DNA from: Marthasterias glacialis
Lineage: Eukaryota > Echinodermata > Asteroidea > Forcipulatida > Asteriidae
Reading direction: 5' to 3'
NCBI GenBank assembly: GCA_911728455.2
Contig: OU452235.1
Coordinates: 12,510,634 to 12,574,633, forward strand
DNA length: 64,000 bases
Of the stretch, positions 1 through 12,474 are shown in pieces. The notes beneath the pieces were generated by a model. The model was not told where the DNA came from and searched no databases. It was given only the letters and a program-made list of their open reading frames with translations. Positions within the stretch are counted from its first letter, which is position 1. Every line of letters begins with the position of its first letter. A program made the translations under genes and the position numbers.

Positions 1-268
1 TGATTCAGTGTATACATGAATAAAATGCTTTAATTTGGGCTCAATCCGTCATCTGAGTCAGGAGAAAATAGTGAAAAACCACGCACACTTTTCAGCATGT
101 AAACACATTGTCCTTAACTTCGATTGTTACAACCGAAAGTAAAATCAGGGTCTTCACAATTCTATTTTCTCGACTTTGACAGTATTTCAGACAGAACTAT
201 TTCTATGGAAGATTGGTACTGGTATGAAACTTCATAATCAGTAAGCTTTCAGACTGATACTAACAAAA
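1..268 (+). repeat. Dispersed repeat family A, near full-length copy
   Basis: Shares long similarity with reverse-complement copies at 12215-12474 and 46312-46545. Landmarks are ACACTTTTCAGCATGTAAAC, TCGACTTTGACAGTATTTCA and a terminal AGCTTTCAGACTGAT. No coding content. Confidence 0.75.
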
Positions 269-1122
269 CAGAATTTGGATGAATACCAATCCTGTATTGT
301 ACCTTTTACAACCTACGATGCCTATTACCGGTATTATTATTATTTGTACATCACTTTTTCGGCAAAACAGTCCCCTCCAAAGAAAAGTCCTCCCATCTCC
401 ACTTTGGTAAAGCTTTTTTTACCAAAGGAATGCCCAAAGGAAAGGCATTTCTGCAATACACTTTGAAAGCAGCTGCAGCTTTTACTTCCCGTGTGATTAC
501 TATTTCTTTCTGGGAAAAGCCACTAAATGTTTTTCTTTCTTTTTCGGATGACAGTTCTCCGAAAGATTACTGAGCGTAAATAAATACCGAGCGGGGCGGG
601 GGCGAGGGAGCTTGTTTACCCCGTGCTTTAAGCTCATGATCCCGCTGGATTCATCGGTAGAGACTCGCGAAGGAGGAAAAGGGCAAAGCTTGTCTTATTA
701 ATTGAAGGAGACAACTGACACGCTGATATCTTGCATCCACTTCTGTCTACTCCCCTGCAACCGGGGAAAGTGGCCACACTCCTCCGATCAAATTAAATGA
801 CCATTAGAGTTTATGCGGCTCAGCATTGATATAAAACTGTAAGATGCAGAGCTGGGGGAGGGGAGTGGAACTATGTGCTGACCATGAATGATGACTGATT
901 AGGAGTGACTTAATGGGGTTCTGACATGGGACGGGTTTCTAGTCAGTTGGATGTTGGTGAGTTGACAGGGGGAAATGGATTGGTTATGCCACATTGTCAA
1001 GGTTCTTAAATGGGAAATATTCCCAGTTCGGACGGTGGGGGAGTTTGATGATGGCGGTGGTGGTTTGGCTACCATGCTACAATGTATTAGATTTCCAGTT
1101 TGGATACTGGGGAAGCATCAGA

Positions 1123-1314
1123 GCCCAATTTCACAGAGCTGTTTAAGCAGAAAAAAATGCTTACAAATTTTCTGCTAAGCAAAAAATTGGCGGGATTACC
1201 AGTCACATATTGTACTTGTGTTATAGTACTTTAATTGGCGGGTTACCTTATTTTGGTAAACATAATTTTGTGCTTAGTTACTTTTTGTGCTTAAGCAGCT
1301 CAATGAAATTGGGC
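1123..1314. mobile_element. Foldback (MITE-like) element family B
   Basis: Ends GCCCAATTTCA.AGAGCTG and CAGCTC.ATGAAATTGGGC are inverted, with matching inner arms (TTAAGCA, GCTAAGCA, GGTTACC). About 190 bp and non-coding. Confidence 0.7.
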
Positions 1315-1987
1315 ACAGGTCTAAACTGACTTATAGGGTTCCAAAGCGGGACAGATTCCATTTTCGGGTGTGTGTGTGGTGGGGGGGGGGGGGGGGGGGC
1401 GGTCTCAATTAGTATACGTCCGTCCGTTGACGATGATTGACCAATCTAATTCAAAAACAGGCGTACTAATCAGAGAGAGATATAGGGTTAGGGGAAGGGT
1501 CATTCTCCCTGGTACTGAATCGGTGGAGATCACGGTGAGACTACTGCGTTCTTATTATTTAAAGCAATGGGTTACAAAACTGACAACGTGTGGCCAACGA
1601 TTGACGTCAGCGATGTTCCGTTCTTGACTGGTCAATATTTAAACACGATGGAGGATTATTAAACTCAATAATGAGATAATCCATGACTATGCATTTTTCA
1701 GATCCCGTATGCCATTATTAAATATAAAAAAAACCCAGTATGTCAGTTATTTAGTGGAACTTCTGAGCTGGTTTAAACAAATCCGCGTTTTTAGTTTGCC
1801 AAAGTGACATTTCTTGAGAAATTTCGATCCGTACTTATATAGTTTTTGTTTGAAAGAAAGTTTGTGAGGACGATTAAACCGTGTTTGATCAGCTACATAG
1901 CTGGGTTAGGATCCGATATTGTCCAAAGTTAGGGGGGGGGGGTAGGGGGTGGCGAAATTGTATATAAATATAATTCCCCTATCCTGA

Positions 1988-2095
1988 TGGTAAGTGATGA
2001 CGTTTTGGAGCCGGAAGTGCAATGTAAACGAATTGAATACATGTACATGAAAATTCGTTACACTGCACTTCCGGCTGCAAAACGTCATCACGTAC
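1988..2095. repeat. Long hairpin (about 42-bp arms)
   Basis: GTGATGACGTTTTG, GCCGGAAGTGCA and AACGAATT on the left are mirrored by AATTCGTT, TGCACTTCCGGC and CAAAACGTCATCAC on the right, with a roughly 15-nt loop. Probably a small foldback transposon. Confidence 0.7.
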
Positions 2096-5029
2096 CAACA
2101 GGGTTTACCCAATTCTTGTGACGTCATCAACACAATAATCTTGGATGCACCATTTTGGAAGTCAATGTCCCCGTGTGTAGCGTGCATTAGCCCACGCGGC
2201 CTACCCGCTAACCACAATTTTACACGCAGTTTGAGTCAGCTCCCCAAATGGCGAGCCTGGCAGACAAAAGCCGCGTGTGACCTTCGTACATGGGGCCAAT
2301 AGACCTTTGTTTTGTTTACAAACACTGACCACACCATTTGCCCCTTTTAGTAAAAAATTGAAACCTTTTTTGTATTAAGTATCAGTTTACTTTTTGTTTG
2401 GGATACCGTAGTAAACTTTCATTTATCTTTATTATGGATATTAACTTGACAGCATTGTTGGTCAAATAATAAACTGTTGTATTTTTTGCAGTAAAGGCCG
2501 CCCATACTTTTGCCACGAACACTTGCGGCTGTGACGTTGCAAAAAAAGGTTGATAGGTCTACCATTCTCTCCCTGATGAAACTAAAGTTCTAAAAGCTTT
2601 TCCCATTCATATGTGCGTTAACTTTTAATATCTTAAGTGTTTCAATGAATAATTTACAAAACTCTTTCCCGTGGTTGACCTTTGAAAACAAGTCACCTCG
2701 GTCAGACCCGAGGTTAAGGCTTCTTAAAAGTACGTAATATTTAATTTTTGGACGAGGAAATTCCTTCCAATCCTCTAGTTTTCAATAAACACATCACAGA
2801 ACCGACCAGTGAAAATTCCTTTCAAATCAGGTGGTCACTTGGTGTCAGAGTGAAAAGAATTCCAGTTTGCTTCTATCAGGGATTTTGATCACGTTTTGAT
2901 CAATTCAGTTGCAAATCGAAACAAGAACCGACAGCAATCTTCTCACATGTTGTATTATTTCACGGGCATAATACTGTAAGCTGTCTCATTAAAGTTATCA
3001 AATCATGCTGTCGAATATTACAAATCATGTAACATTTTTATTTTGTTATTATCATAGTAATGGTAATGAAACCAAGGATGCCTCAAAAGCGAACTTAATC
3101 GCTGTAACTCGAAAGTCTGAAGAAACCTGCAGTACTGCAAGGTGCCCGCAATGAACCAGAAACATCAAAGTAAACCCTTACTCTTCCACAATGAGTGTTC
3201 GAGGCTTGATTTCATAAAGCACTAAGATTAATCACAGGGTGAGTTGTCAATATTGCCATAGTGATTTGTATTGTGACATCACACTTTGCCAAGTAATTCA
3301 GATTGATACATAGTTTAGATCAATCTTAACTCTTTATGAAATCGCCCCACTCCACAACCTATTCTAATACACGATAAACAATCTGGGCTCACAACCTATC
3401 CCCGTACGACGTACCTAAGGCTTGACGTCCCATCCGAAGGACAAGTTACATGTCTTTTAAAAAATAGGATTTCATTCAAACGGTCATTATATAAATAGGC
3501 CTATAAAAACAAGACAGAAAAGGGTAGCTTATTAATAAGGCTTTATTAAAATATAAAACATCTTCAATCGGCTCAATTGACAAGTTTGAGAAAATCTTCC
3601 CAAATGCTAAACTCTCATCACACCTTCCTTAAATTCTAAATTTTGCCAAAAGACAGTTCAGAGTACACTTCAAAGGATGATTTCCGTGAGGTGACACTTT
3701 TCCGTGTAGCGATACTTCCGTTGTATTGGTATAAGTTTATGTGTTTTTCCGTATTTTAAATAAGCATGTTTGCCCGGTGGCAATGGAATCACTCATCATC
3801 GGTAGACAGTGGAAATTTGTTGTCCCGTTTGTGCGAAATGGAACAATGTGAACGACTCAAATCAAAATGTTATTCAATTTGGTTTTTCTCTAAATAGATT
3901 TACACCTGTTCCATGAATGAAAATAATGTGAATCTACTATAATTCAACGAGCTATTTTAAGTGAAAATGTCAACTTCGTAACCTATGTTGTATTGTCTAT
4001 GGAATTGTTATCACTTTAATGTACTTATTTCTTATTAATTAATTCAATTCAATTCAGTTCAATTCACGACAACATGTATTTCCATACTCTCGTACAGAGG
4101 AAAATGATAATAATTTTTATAAGTTGAATATGAATTAAGTGGCATTAAGTAAATCGTATTATAGTACTGGAGGATTTTTTATAATATTTTTTTCACAACT
4201 TTATTTTTTTTTAATGGTCGAAATGTCAGCCTCACATGATTCAAAGAGGGACGGCAAACAAACACGCATCAGCAGAGGTAATATATACGCGAACAATAAC
4301 CCTTCAAAATAGTTTACGAATTCCCCCAAAGGATTTGAGAAATACGAGCACGCAAAGGTCCATTGTGGAGCTACAACTATGAAATATTATACTCAGCTCC
4401 GATTCACTACAATGTATACATATAAAATATTATTAATGATAAAAATAAAATAAAAAGCTCTCAGAGAAATTGGAGAATCTCATCATGTGAATCAGAACAA
4501 ATCTTGCAAATCTGAAAAAACCACAAAAAAGACCTGGCTAACAATAAGCTCAAGCGTACTGGGAAATAAATTGACAGGATGTGGGTAGAAGGGAATCATT
4601 TGTGCACCGAATCCCCTCACGACCAGGTTTTGAAATTTTCCTTCTATTTTGTTTCCGAAGGGAGCGCGTGAGACGTATCAAATGGCGATGTTATGGACCG
4701 GCATCTTAGTTGAGAAGTGATCGCATTGACTCGAGGGCAATAAATCCACACCATTACGGTGTGACTGACCGATGAAAGCGTCCTTAAAGGTGCGTTACAT
4801 CAGTGGTTTTAAGAGTACCAGAACGGAAGATAGGTGATGGGACTGCGCCTTTAATGGTATACACGCATGAAATTTTGGCACACAGTCAGTGTAAGTCACT
4901 TGAAAGATATTCGGCTGTAGGACCACCGCAAATTTGCCCTTTGAAAATGTAATTTTATGGGTAGAATAACAAGCAATGGCAGCCATTTTGAAAATTTCGA
5001 AAAATTGCTAATTGTTCTTCGTCTATTTT

Positions 5030-5340
5030 GTCAAAAGGCCAAATATCTCCCCTCATCTGCAGCACCATAAGCATATTTCACTCGTCTGTAAAGTTTCCAA
5101 TAAACATACCATACAAAAAAACTGTGAAAATATCATCAAATCAGGTGGTCATGTTTTGTGAAAACAACAAAAAACTAATTGAATTGTCCAAGTGCACGTA
5201 CGTAATCAAAGTAAGCAAGAATATTATTTAGGGCTTTTCAAATACTATAATCTCGACTGGGACAATATTTCAGACAGGACTATTTCTCTGGAGGATTGGG
5301 ACTGGAACGAATTTATAATCAGTGAACTTTCAGATTAAAG
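5030..5340 (+). repeat. Composite dispersed repeat (related to family A)
   Basis: Holds AATAAAC..ACCATAC, ATCAAATCAGGTGGTC, then ACAATATTTCAGACAGGACT and TCTCTGGAGGATTGG. The same order appears at 11085-11410, 19085-19375 and, degraded, at 58600-59030 and 2770-2840. Confidence 0.65.
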
Positions 5341-5939
5341 AATGATTTATAGTATGTTGATTGCCAATCTTTTCCTTTGTCTTTAAGGGGACATTATAGA
5401 ATTTTAAAAGATATGATTCCTAATCCCAACCTCTGTGTTTTTAAACCTATATGTGAAAAGTTCATCCGTTGGGAGACTTTGCAACGATAGGTGGCAGCAG
5501 ACTTACCAGGTAAATTGTAACTGTTTGGATAGTTATGCGCATGGGCACATTCCAGAGAACAATTAGACTGGTTCCCGGTCCCTACATCGTTCTCTTCTGA
5601 TTGTATATAGGGACTGGTAGCTACTACCGATATGGCGCTTTTGATAGGCCCTCGATTGCGCGGGCGCAGTAATAATTTTCTAGTTTTAGAGATGACGTTT
5701 GTGACGTGTGCACGTTGCTGTTTGACACTAGCACACGTGTGTATCGTAACCCTTCACCTGCACATATTAAAAAAGCAATCGAAAAAAAGCAAAGATGATC
5801 TGGGTACAGTCTTTAAATGATATTTTACTGACGACATGACAGCTTTACATGACACATGGTATGAACTTTACATCGAGTAATACACCACAAGGGACACTGG
5901 CTGGGTAAATTTCATACAATTACGGGAAACCGTCACCAA

Positions 5940-6025
5940 TAAGGCTAGATATCTCTAACTGAATGAGCACCGGCATATTAATCCGGAGGACGCTGGTTCA
6001 AATCCCGTGCTGGTAACATTTTTAT
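5940..6025 (+). repeat. tRNA-derived SINE head (degenerate)
   Basis: Has a B-box-like GGTTCAAATCCC after an A-box-like segment but cannot fold as a full cloverleaf. Confidence 0.4.
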
Positions 6026-6886
6026 TTGTCCCCCCCCCCAAATTAAAAGCTTTCAGATTGAAACTAAACAGTTCCCCCCCCCCTCTCCCGTTAACTAGCA
6101 TTCCTGTAGTTTATATGTAACCGCGTTTCACGCGTATTCACCATTGTATGTATATTCACCACGTTAAATGATAGCATGGACATCTGTATTGAGGTCATTT
6201 ATATACGGTTTTCTCAATTTAGCCGAAGAATGACCTTGCCTCGCTCGGAGTCACACCTAAAAAGCATTTCTGGCTGATAATTTCTTAAATTAATGAAGTG
6301 TGGACATGAAGCTGTGAGGGAAACGATAATTCGTAAATGACTCCTCACGTCCCTGGGTTTAAGTATAGCACACAATGGCACGAGGAGCTGCACAAAAAAA
6401 GCATCTTTCAAGCATTTTCCATCAATTCGATTGCAAAATTATTTAAATGCAATTAAACAATTCAAGAGATACCGAATTAATTCGAGAGATTGTTTGTAAA
6501 TTAATTTTTGTCTGACTGCCTTGAGAATGAAACGTTCGCCAGTGCGGAAACATTCCTTCTCGCCTTATTACAGTCAGCCATCTTATGACTTGTTCCCTGT
6601 CTACTACGGTTTTTCAATGTGCAATGCCCATCATGGTAAACCGGACTATATTGACTTTTCACAGGATCAACCTCACTTTCAAATATCAATGATATAAAGA
6701 GCACCACCTAGTTGTTGTGTTTTTTTACTTGCAAGAATGATTTAGTTCTGAATAAATTGATGATTTTCACTGATGCATGCAGCACAAACTACAGAGAATT
6801 CTTGTGAAAGTTACAGCCTCATGTTCGCATCAAACGTGAACAAGAAAAACACCATCACTAGACAAGAGTATCGTTTTAATTGTGGT

Positions 6887-6955
6887 TTACTTCAGCGTGG
6901 CTGAACGGTCTAAGATGTTGGTTTAAGGTTCGAATCCCACCGCTGTCAATTTTTT
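6887..6955 (+). repeat. tRNA-derived SINE head or tRNA pseudogene
   Basis: GTGGCTGAACGGTCTAAG and GGTTCGAATCCCACCGC resemble Ser/Leu tRNA A and B boxes; the long variable arm is missing and the acceptor stem is incomplete. Confidence 0.45.
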
Positions 6956-7136
6956 TTCAAACAGGTATGCTTAAGAGGGGCTCTGAGGTCAAATTCAGTT
7001 TTGTGATGAATTAATTTTTCAATAGAAAATGAAAATGAGAAAAATACGAATCTCTACCTCACGTTAAAATGGTGAAAATTTCATTTTATTTGATACTTTC
7101 TAAGAGCGAAATTTCAAACATGACATCAAGAGGAAC

Positions 7137-7916
7137 AGACCGATTGCGCGACCAACGTTTACACGTCATCACGTGGCCTAATGTAGGTACTACGTCATCT
7201 GAGTTGATGGCAAACTACGTGCAAATACATGCCGTGACCGACAGAGTCACACCAAAAGTCGGCTTTTGGTAATAATAACACAGTTATCAAGCCATTTTAT
7301 TAAAGTTAGATGTTGTTACATTGATTTTAATCACATTACTGTTTCATAAACTACCAGTATTCTACTACAAAATAGGTTTATTTTGAGTTATGCACTAACG
7401 GCGTCCGACGACGATGTAGCCACCCGCCTACTATTTTGTTTGTAATGTAGGCCTAAATCACTGTAAAAAAAGAATATAGAACGTTAGAAAAGTGAGCATT
7501 TATACCTAGCCTTGCGAAATTTCAAATAGGCAAAGGAATCACACAGTTTTGGAAAACAATTTTTTTGGATGATTCAGCTTCAAAACTTTGAAATTCTTGT
7601 GTTGAAAAGTATGTGGTCGCAGTCGTCTGGCCTACTAAACGTTCAGTCGTACACTGGTACACATCTTGCACATTTATAGTTACTTGTACAATTACTAAGG
7701 CTTGCTGGAACTGTCCCCACTGGCTTTATTCAGCCACTCGAGGGTCTCTTGTACAAACTGTGTAATATGTTTCACAGATATCGAGAAAAGCCTCGATCGA
7801 ATAAACAAATGCAACAATCATCATGTACCTCACCGCACTTTCCTATGGAGGACGTCGTGTTTGTTTACATTCAATACCCACAATAGGTCACGTGACACGG
7901 GTCGCGCAATCGGTCT
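7137..7916. mobile_element. Non-autonomous DNA transposon with 17-bp terminal inverted repeats
   Basis: AGACCGATTGCGCGACC at 7137-7153 is exactly inverted at 7900-7916, and similarity continues inward imperfectly (CACGT..CCTA.TGT.GGTA). No transposase frame lies in the 780-bp interior. Related ends appear at 29532-30005. Confidence 0.65.
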
Positions 7917-9188
7917 ATTTTTGCGTCAGTCACAAGGTCAAATTCGTTGCCTCTTTGATTGAATATCATCGAAATTCAGGAATGAACTGAACATTTCGAG
8001 TAAACAAATGTACAGACCCGTACATTTTGAAACGTGACATCATTGGATGTTCTTTAGATTTTGACAAAAATTCGCACTAGAAGGGGTAGCAAACACAGTG
8101 TAATTTTTCCCCTCTACTTTCATAAGGCCTCTATCTATTGGAAACTGACTGAATTCCACCTTGGAACCTCTCTTTAGATACAAAAATTAGCTTAGCATAA
8201 AAACAATATGTTATAGCAGAAAAGGGTTACCAGCCTAAACTACCAAGGTTTTATATACTTTCCCTAAGTGATTTGTTGAGCAACATTTTTAGCTCCGTGA
8301 AACTTGGTCCAGATAATCCAGAATATATGAAATGGTTAAAATAATATCAAACTGGTCTGCCGTTTTAAGAAAAAATTTGTCATAATTCCGATAACAAGTC
8401 CTCACTTTGATTTAATGGATATTTATTTAGAAATGATAATACTTACAATATTTGCTATTATACAAACCATGACCTTGAGTTAAATTCTAGTATTATCATA
8501 ATTACATACCCAGCCAACTGTGTGAGACAACTTTATATGGAAGCGTTCGACACTGGCGTTTTGAGTTCTGCTTTGTGAAAATATAATAAATGATTTTTAA
8601 TTTCCCGTTCCGGTTTTGAGAGGTGAACTTTGAATGGAAAATTAATCATCAATGTCTCTACAATAACTTTATCTCCACCAAAAAAAAAAGAGAAGAAAAC
8701 TAAAAACTTGTAAAATGAACTGTGGATGGCCGTGGGCATTAAGCCAATTGTTGTGGTGAACGTTCTCTTGCAACTTCAAACGCAGGAAACATACCTGCTA
8801 AGTCATTCGAAATTGCAATCTGCAGTCAGATATTACAAAAACATAGACAACCGTGGAATAGTAAAGAAAAAATTGAAAGGTCAAATGTATCTAAAACGAC
8901 TACTTTTCAAAGGGAAAAAGTTAATAAAAAAACGTGTTGTTTTCACGGGCAAATTTATTGAAAAGGGTTTAAGTTAGGGTATAAATTCTTGGGTCACGCG
9001 AGGGACTCGTTCTTTTTTAATAAAGAGCGGTTTCAAACACTGGGATGATGCCATCTTTCTATTATACTTCTTAAAGCCACAGGAGAAAAAAAATAAGAAT
9101 CATAAATCGAGCCTGATACTTCACAGAAGAAACGGAGGCAATATGAATAAGACTTGAAGGTTTGCAAGGTGGGAATACAATAAGTAAG

Positions 9189-9305
9189 GATTTGCGGTGA
9201 CACCATGTAGTTTAAATCTCTTTTGAGTTTAATGTGGTTCCGAAAGGAACCGGTTGACTCAACGTTACGGACAGTATACTCTGTCCGTCATCAGGAGACA
9301 ATATG
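9189..9305 (-). mobile_element. Penelope-like terminal fragment with hairpin/hammerhead-like motif
   Basis: On the minus strand CTGATGA is followed by a 7-bp stem (CGGACAG/CTGTCCG), then GTAAC-GTTGAGTC and a GGTTCC/GGAACC hairpin, then AGAGATT...ACATGGTGTCACCGCAAA. The layout matches the copy at 10575-10705. Confidence 0.5.
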
Positions 9306-9714
9306 CCCCATGATCATTGTCTTGGTGCCCCTTGAAATGCCCCAGTTGAAATTGTAATTTCCCTCAAAGAAGTGCCCTTAGCTGAGAAACAAACCCCTTG
9401 CCCTTACAAGGACGAAGTAACATAAAGCCCTGAAATTTTTTTTTACTTATTTTTTTTATTTATTATTTTATTGTTGAATGCAACTCCTACACAACGCCTT
9501 TAACTCAACAAATTACAACCGAACATTTGTTCAACATCAACGTGATCCACAACTTAATTACAGCTGATGACATTTTCCCGCCGCAACAAAAAAATGATAA
9601 AATAATTCGGCTGACTGTCCGCGCCGCTTGACTCAGTGCCCGGCGTCCTTATCAGCACTATAGACAATGTGGCTTAAAAAAACAAGCTATGAACAGTTGT
9701 ATTTGTTTTACCTT

Positions 9715-9806
9715 TTACCTTTTGAAGGCTTTATGGCACAAGGCCTAATGTCCACTTATTGTGGCTATTATTAGACGAGGCCAGAACGGAACAAGAGGTG
9801 TTAATG
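9715..9806 (+). repeat. Local direct repeat, copy 1
   Basis: About 90 bp (ACCTTTTGAAGG...AACAAGAGGTGTTAAT) repeated with few changes at 10050-10143, roughly 340 bp downstream. Confidence 0.75.
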
Positions 9807-10049
9807 GGATAGAAAGAAACAGCCAAGGTTGTAAAATCAATCATGAGCTTCCATGTTGAATGTAAGAAGAAGAAAAAAAAGTGAGGATGTTGATATCCCA
9901 TCATAGTCTTATAAAGACGTAAATGCAGTTTTATATATGCCTATATATTTCTTGGGGGGGGGGGGCAAGCGGGGGCAAATACATAATTGTGGGCTCTTTA
10001 ATGTATCGAATCATTCATTTTGTGCATTTTTTTGATTAAAAAAAAATTA

Positions 10050-10143
10050 AAAACCTTTTGAAGGTTTTTATATATCATAAGGTCTAATGTCCACTTATTG
10101 TGGCTATTATTAGACAAGGACAGAACGGAACAAGAGGTGTTAA
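10050..10143 (+). repeat. Local direct repeat, copy 2
   Basis: Second copy of the 9715-9806 segment (TAATGTCCACTTATTGTGGC, ACAGAACGGAACAAGAGG), running into an ATT microsatellite at about 10147-10171 and a G tract. Confidence 0.75.
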
Positions 10144-10574
10144 TTTATTATTATTATTATTATTATTATTTCTTTTCTTTTTTTTGGGGGGGGGGGCAAG
10201 AGGGGCTGGGGCATGGGTTCTGAGCGCGGGGGCTCACGCCCACTGCCCACTCTGGTTACGCCATCTGAGTGAATGCAATGTTGTGTCTAACCATTTGAAA
10301 ATTGTGAACACTAATTTATTTTTATCAGGAAGGTACATGTCCCCGCTCAATCGGCTTCATCTAAAGTGCAAGTGAGCACAGTGTAACCGTGTTGGATGTT
10401 GTACTTTTCACGCATGGCATCAACCTCTTCAAAAGGTGCTCATGCATTTTGACTTCGAAATTCGTCAAAGATATTATACCCTTGTGATTTATAACTGTTG
10501 TAATGCGGATACGGTGGTTGCCATATGCAAACTGTCACAATATTTAGCTGTGTAATTAGAATCTAAAGTCAATG

Positions 10575-10705
10575 TTTTAATTGAAGAATGAAGACGATCA
10601 GAGCATACTGATCGAAACGTCGAGTTGCAATCGGTTCTTTTCAGAACCACCCCGACTCAAAAAGAGATTATTACATGGTGTCGCCGCAAACCTTACTAGA
10701 TTGTA
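10575..10705 (+). mobile_element. Penelope-like terminal fragment with hairpin/hammerhead-like motif
   Basis: TGAAGA precedes a stem of C plus GATCAG, loop AGCATA, CTGATC plus G, followed by AAACGTCGAGT and a GGTTCT/AGAACC hairpin. This is the order CUGANGA-stem-GAAA known from hammerhead motifs in Penelope-like elements, although the first core base differs here. Confidence 0.5.
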
Positions 10706-11084
10706 TCTCCACCATGCAAAGTTTCAAATCCTACTTAATTTAAATATAATTCACTTTCAAGTTGCTTAATAAAAAATGTTTATACCTGGGTGTGATCGGT
10801 CACGTACATTACCACTATTTGTAACGTCGTGAACGGAGTTTCAGCCCCAGTAAATTCCATGAAGTACTCAGGAATAATACGTGGTTTTGGAATAGTAAAA
10901 TGCAGTCGCTACCTCAGTGAAAGTTATAAAATGATTTGTACAAAGTGATTTTTTTGTTATAACGACCATAAGAACATTATCGTATGTGACGGTTAGTGGG
11001 GTTGTCTACCCGTTGAACACGAGAACTTTAACAAAAGGGATCCGCGTGTTTTGACAGCGAAAATGTCTTTTCAAAGAGTAAAAT

Positions 11085-11410
11085 TCGTTCCCTACCTTAA
11101 GTTTTTAAAAAACAAATTATCCAAACAACCTGTGAGAATTTCTCCAAATTAGGTGGTCCTGTATTTGTCACAACAAAAAACAAAACAAAAAAAGCAAACA
11201 AAAAAACAAAACAAAAAATTCTTATAATATTTTTTCAGGTATTTTGTGTATAATCATATACGTGTTTTTTGTGTTTTGTTATTTCTTTTTCTTTGGCACT
11301 TAAAACAACCAATGGTGATAATTTCGGTCAACCAATGCTATATTCTGAACTTTGACCTCGGTTCGGATGGAACTATTTCTCTGGAGGATTTGTACTGACA
11401 CGAGCTGTAT
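11085..11410 (+). repeat. Composite dispersed repeat, copy
   Basis: Contains CAAATTAGGTGGTCCTGT, an A-rich spacer and TCTCTGGAGGATT, the same block order as at 5030-5340. Confidence 0.6.
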
Positions 11411-11774
11411 GTTCCGCAAATTGTTCAGACAAACTAATAGTTGTATCTCAGTTACTTCGTGTTTAACACAACTGTTGATGACGCATGGTCAAAACATATC
11501 TGCATAATTTTTCCCGGTTTTGTTTGAGAAAAAAATGCTTTCTTTGAAACAAATGTAATTGTGGAGTACCACCTTGTATAAATAAAGTAGGGTAAATAAC
11601 CGCTTAATGCATGTCAAAAGTATGATGGGGCTGCTGTCATGAAAACGTATGTGCATGAATTATACAAGCAATCTTGAAAGGCAGTTGTTGAATTTGTGTT
11701 TATTTGAAGAGATCGGACAGACTAAGAGGATTTGTTTAATGGTGTTCACTGAAGGAGTAGGGAAGCGGCTCAAA

Positions 11775-11807
11775 ACAAGGAGAGAGAGAGAGAGAGGGGG
11801 GGGGGGA
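11775..11807 (+). repeat. GA/G simple repeat
   Basis: A run of GA dinucleotides followed by about ten G. Confidence 0.85.
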
Positions 11808-12214
11808 CGTATAAGTGTTTTTTGTGGGAGTCATTCAACCCTTGAAGTAAACTGCTGGCAGATTCCACAACGCGGAAGAAACTACTCAAAATTCTAAAGG
11901 CATAAAATCAATCAAAAAGCTTTCACAAGATCGAACAAGGAGACACAAAGCGGACACTTTAGCTGATGGGGACTGTTAGAAAACGTATCTTAGCAAAACC
12001 GTATTATAATTGATTTTTATGATTATTTTGTTGCTGTTGAATTGTGGGTCGGAAGAGCAGTAATAATAAGTCAACGATTGCAGTCATGTACGTGTGGGGA
12101 GACTTGCAATGTGGCAATTCTTCGGCTTCAATTTGTGCACTGTCATGCATAAAACATCGAGTGGAAACTATTGCTGAGGTAGAATACAGGATTGATATTC
12201 AGCAAAAAATGTTT

Positions 12215-12474
12215 GCACATCATTATCAGTCTGAAAGCTTACTGATTATGAAGTTCATATCAGTACCAATCTTCCATAGGAATATGTCTGTTTGAAATAC
12301 TGCCAAAGCCGACAAAATTTGAATTTGAAGACCCCGATTTTAATTTCGATTTGTAACAATCGGAATTAAGGACAAATGACTGTGCTTACATGCTGAAAAG
12401 TGTGCACTGTTTTTTCAGATTCAGCCCAAATTTCCCAAGGTTTATTTTATCATGTGTACATTGAATCACTCAAA
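12215..12474 (-). repeat. Dispersed repeat family A, inverted copy
   Basis: Reverse complement of the sequence at the start of the window, including the outer ATTCA.TGTA.ACATGA segment, so the family is at least 250 bp. Confidence 0.75.
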
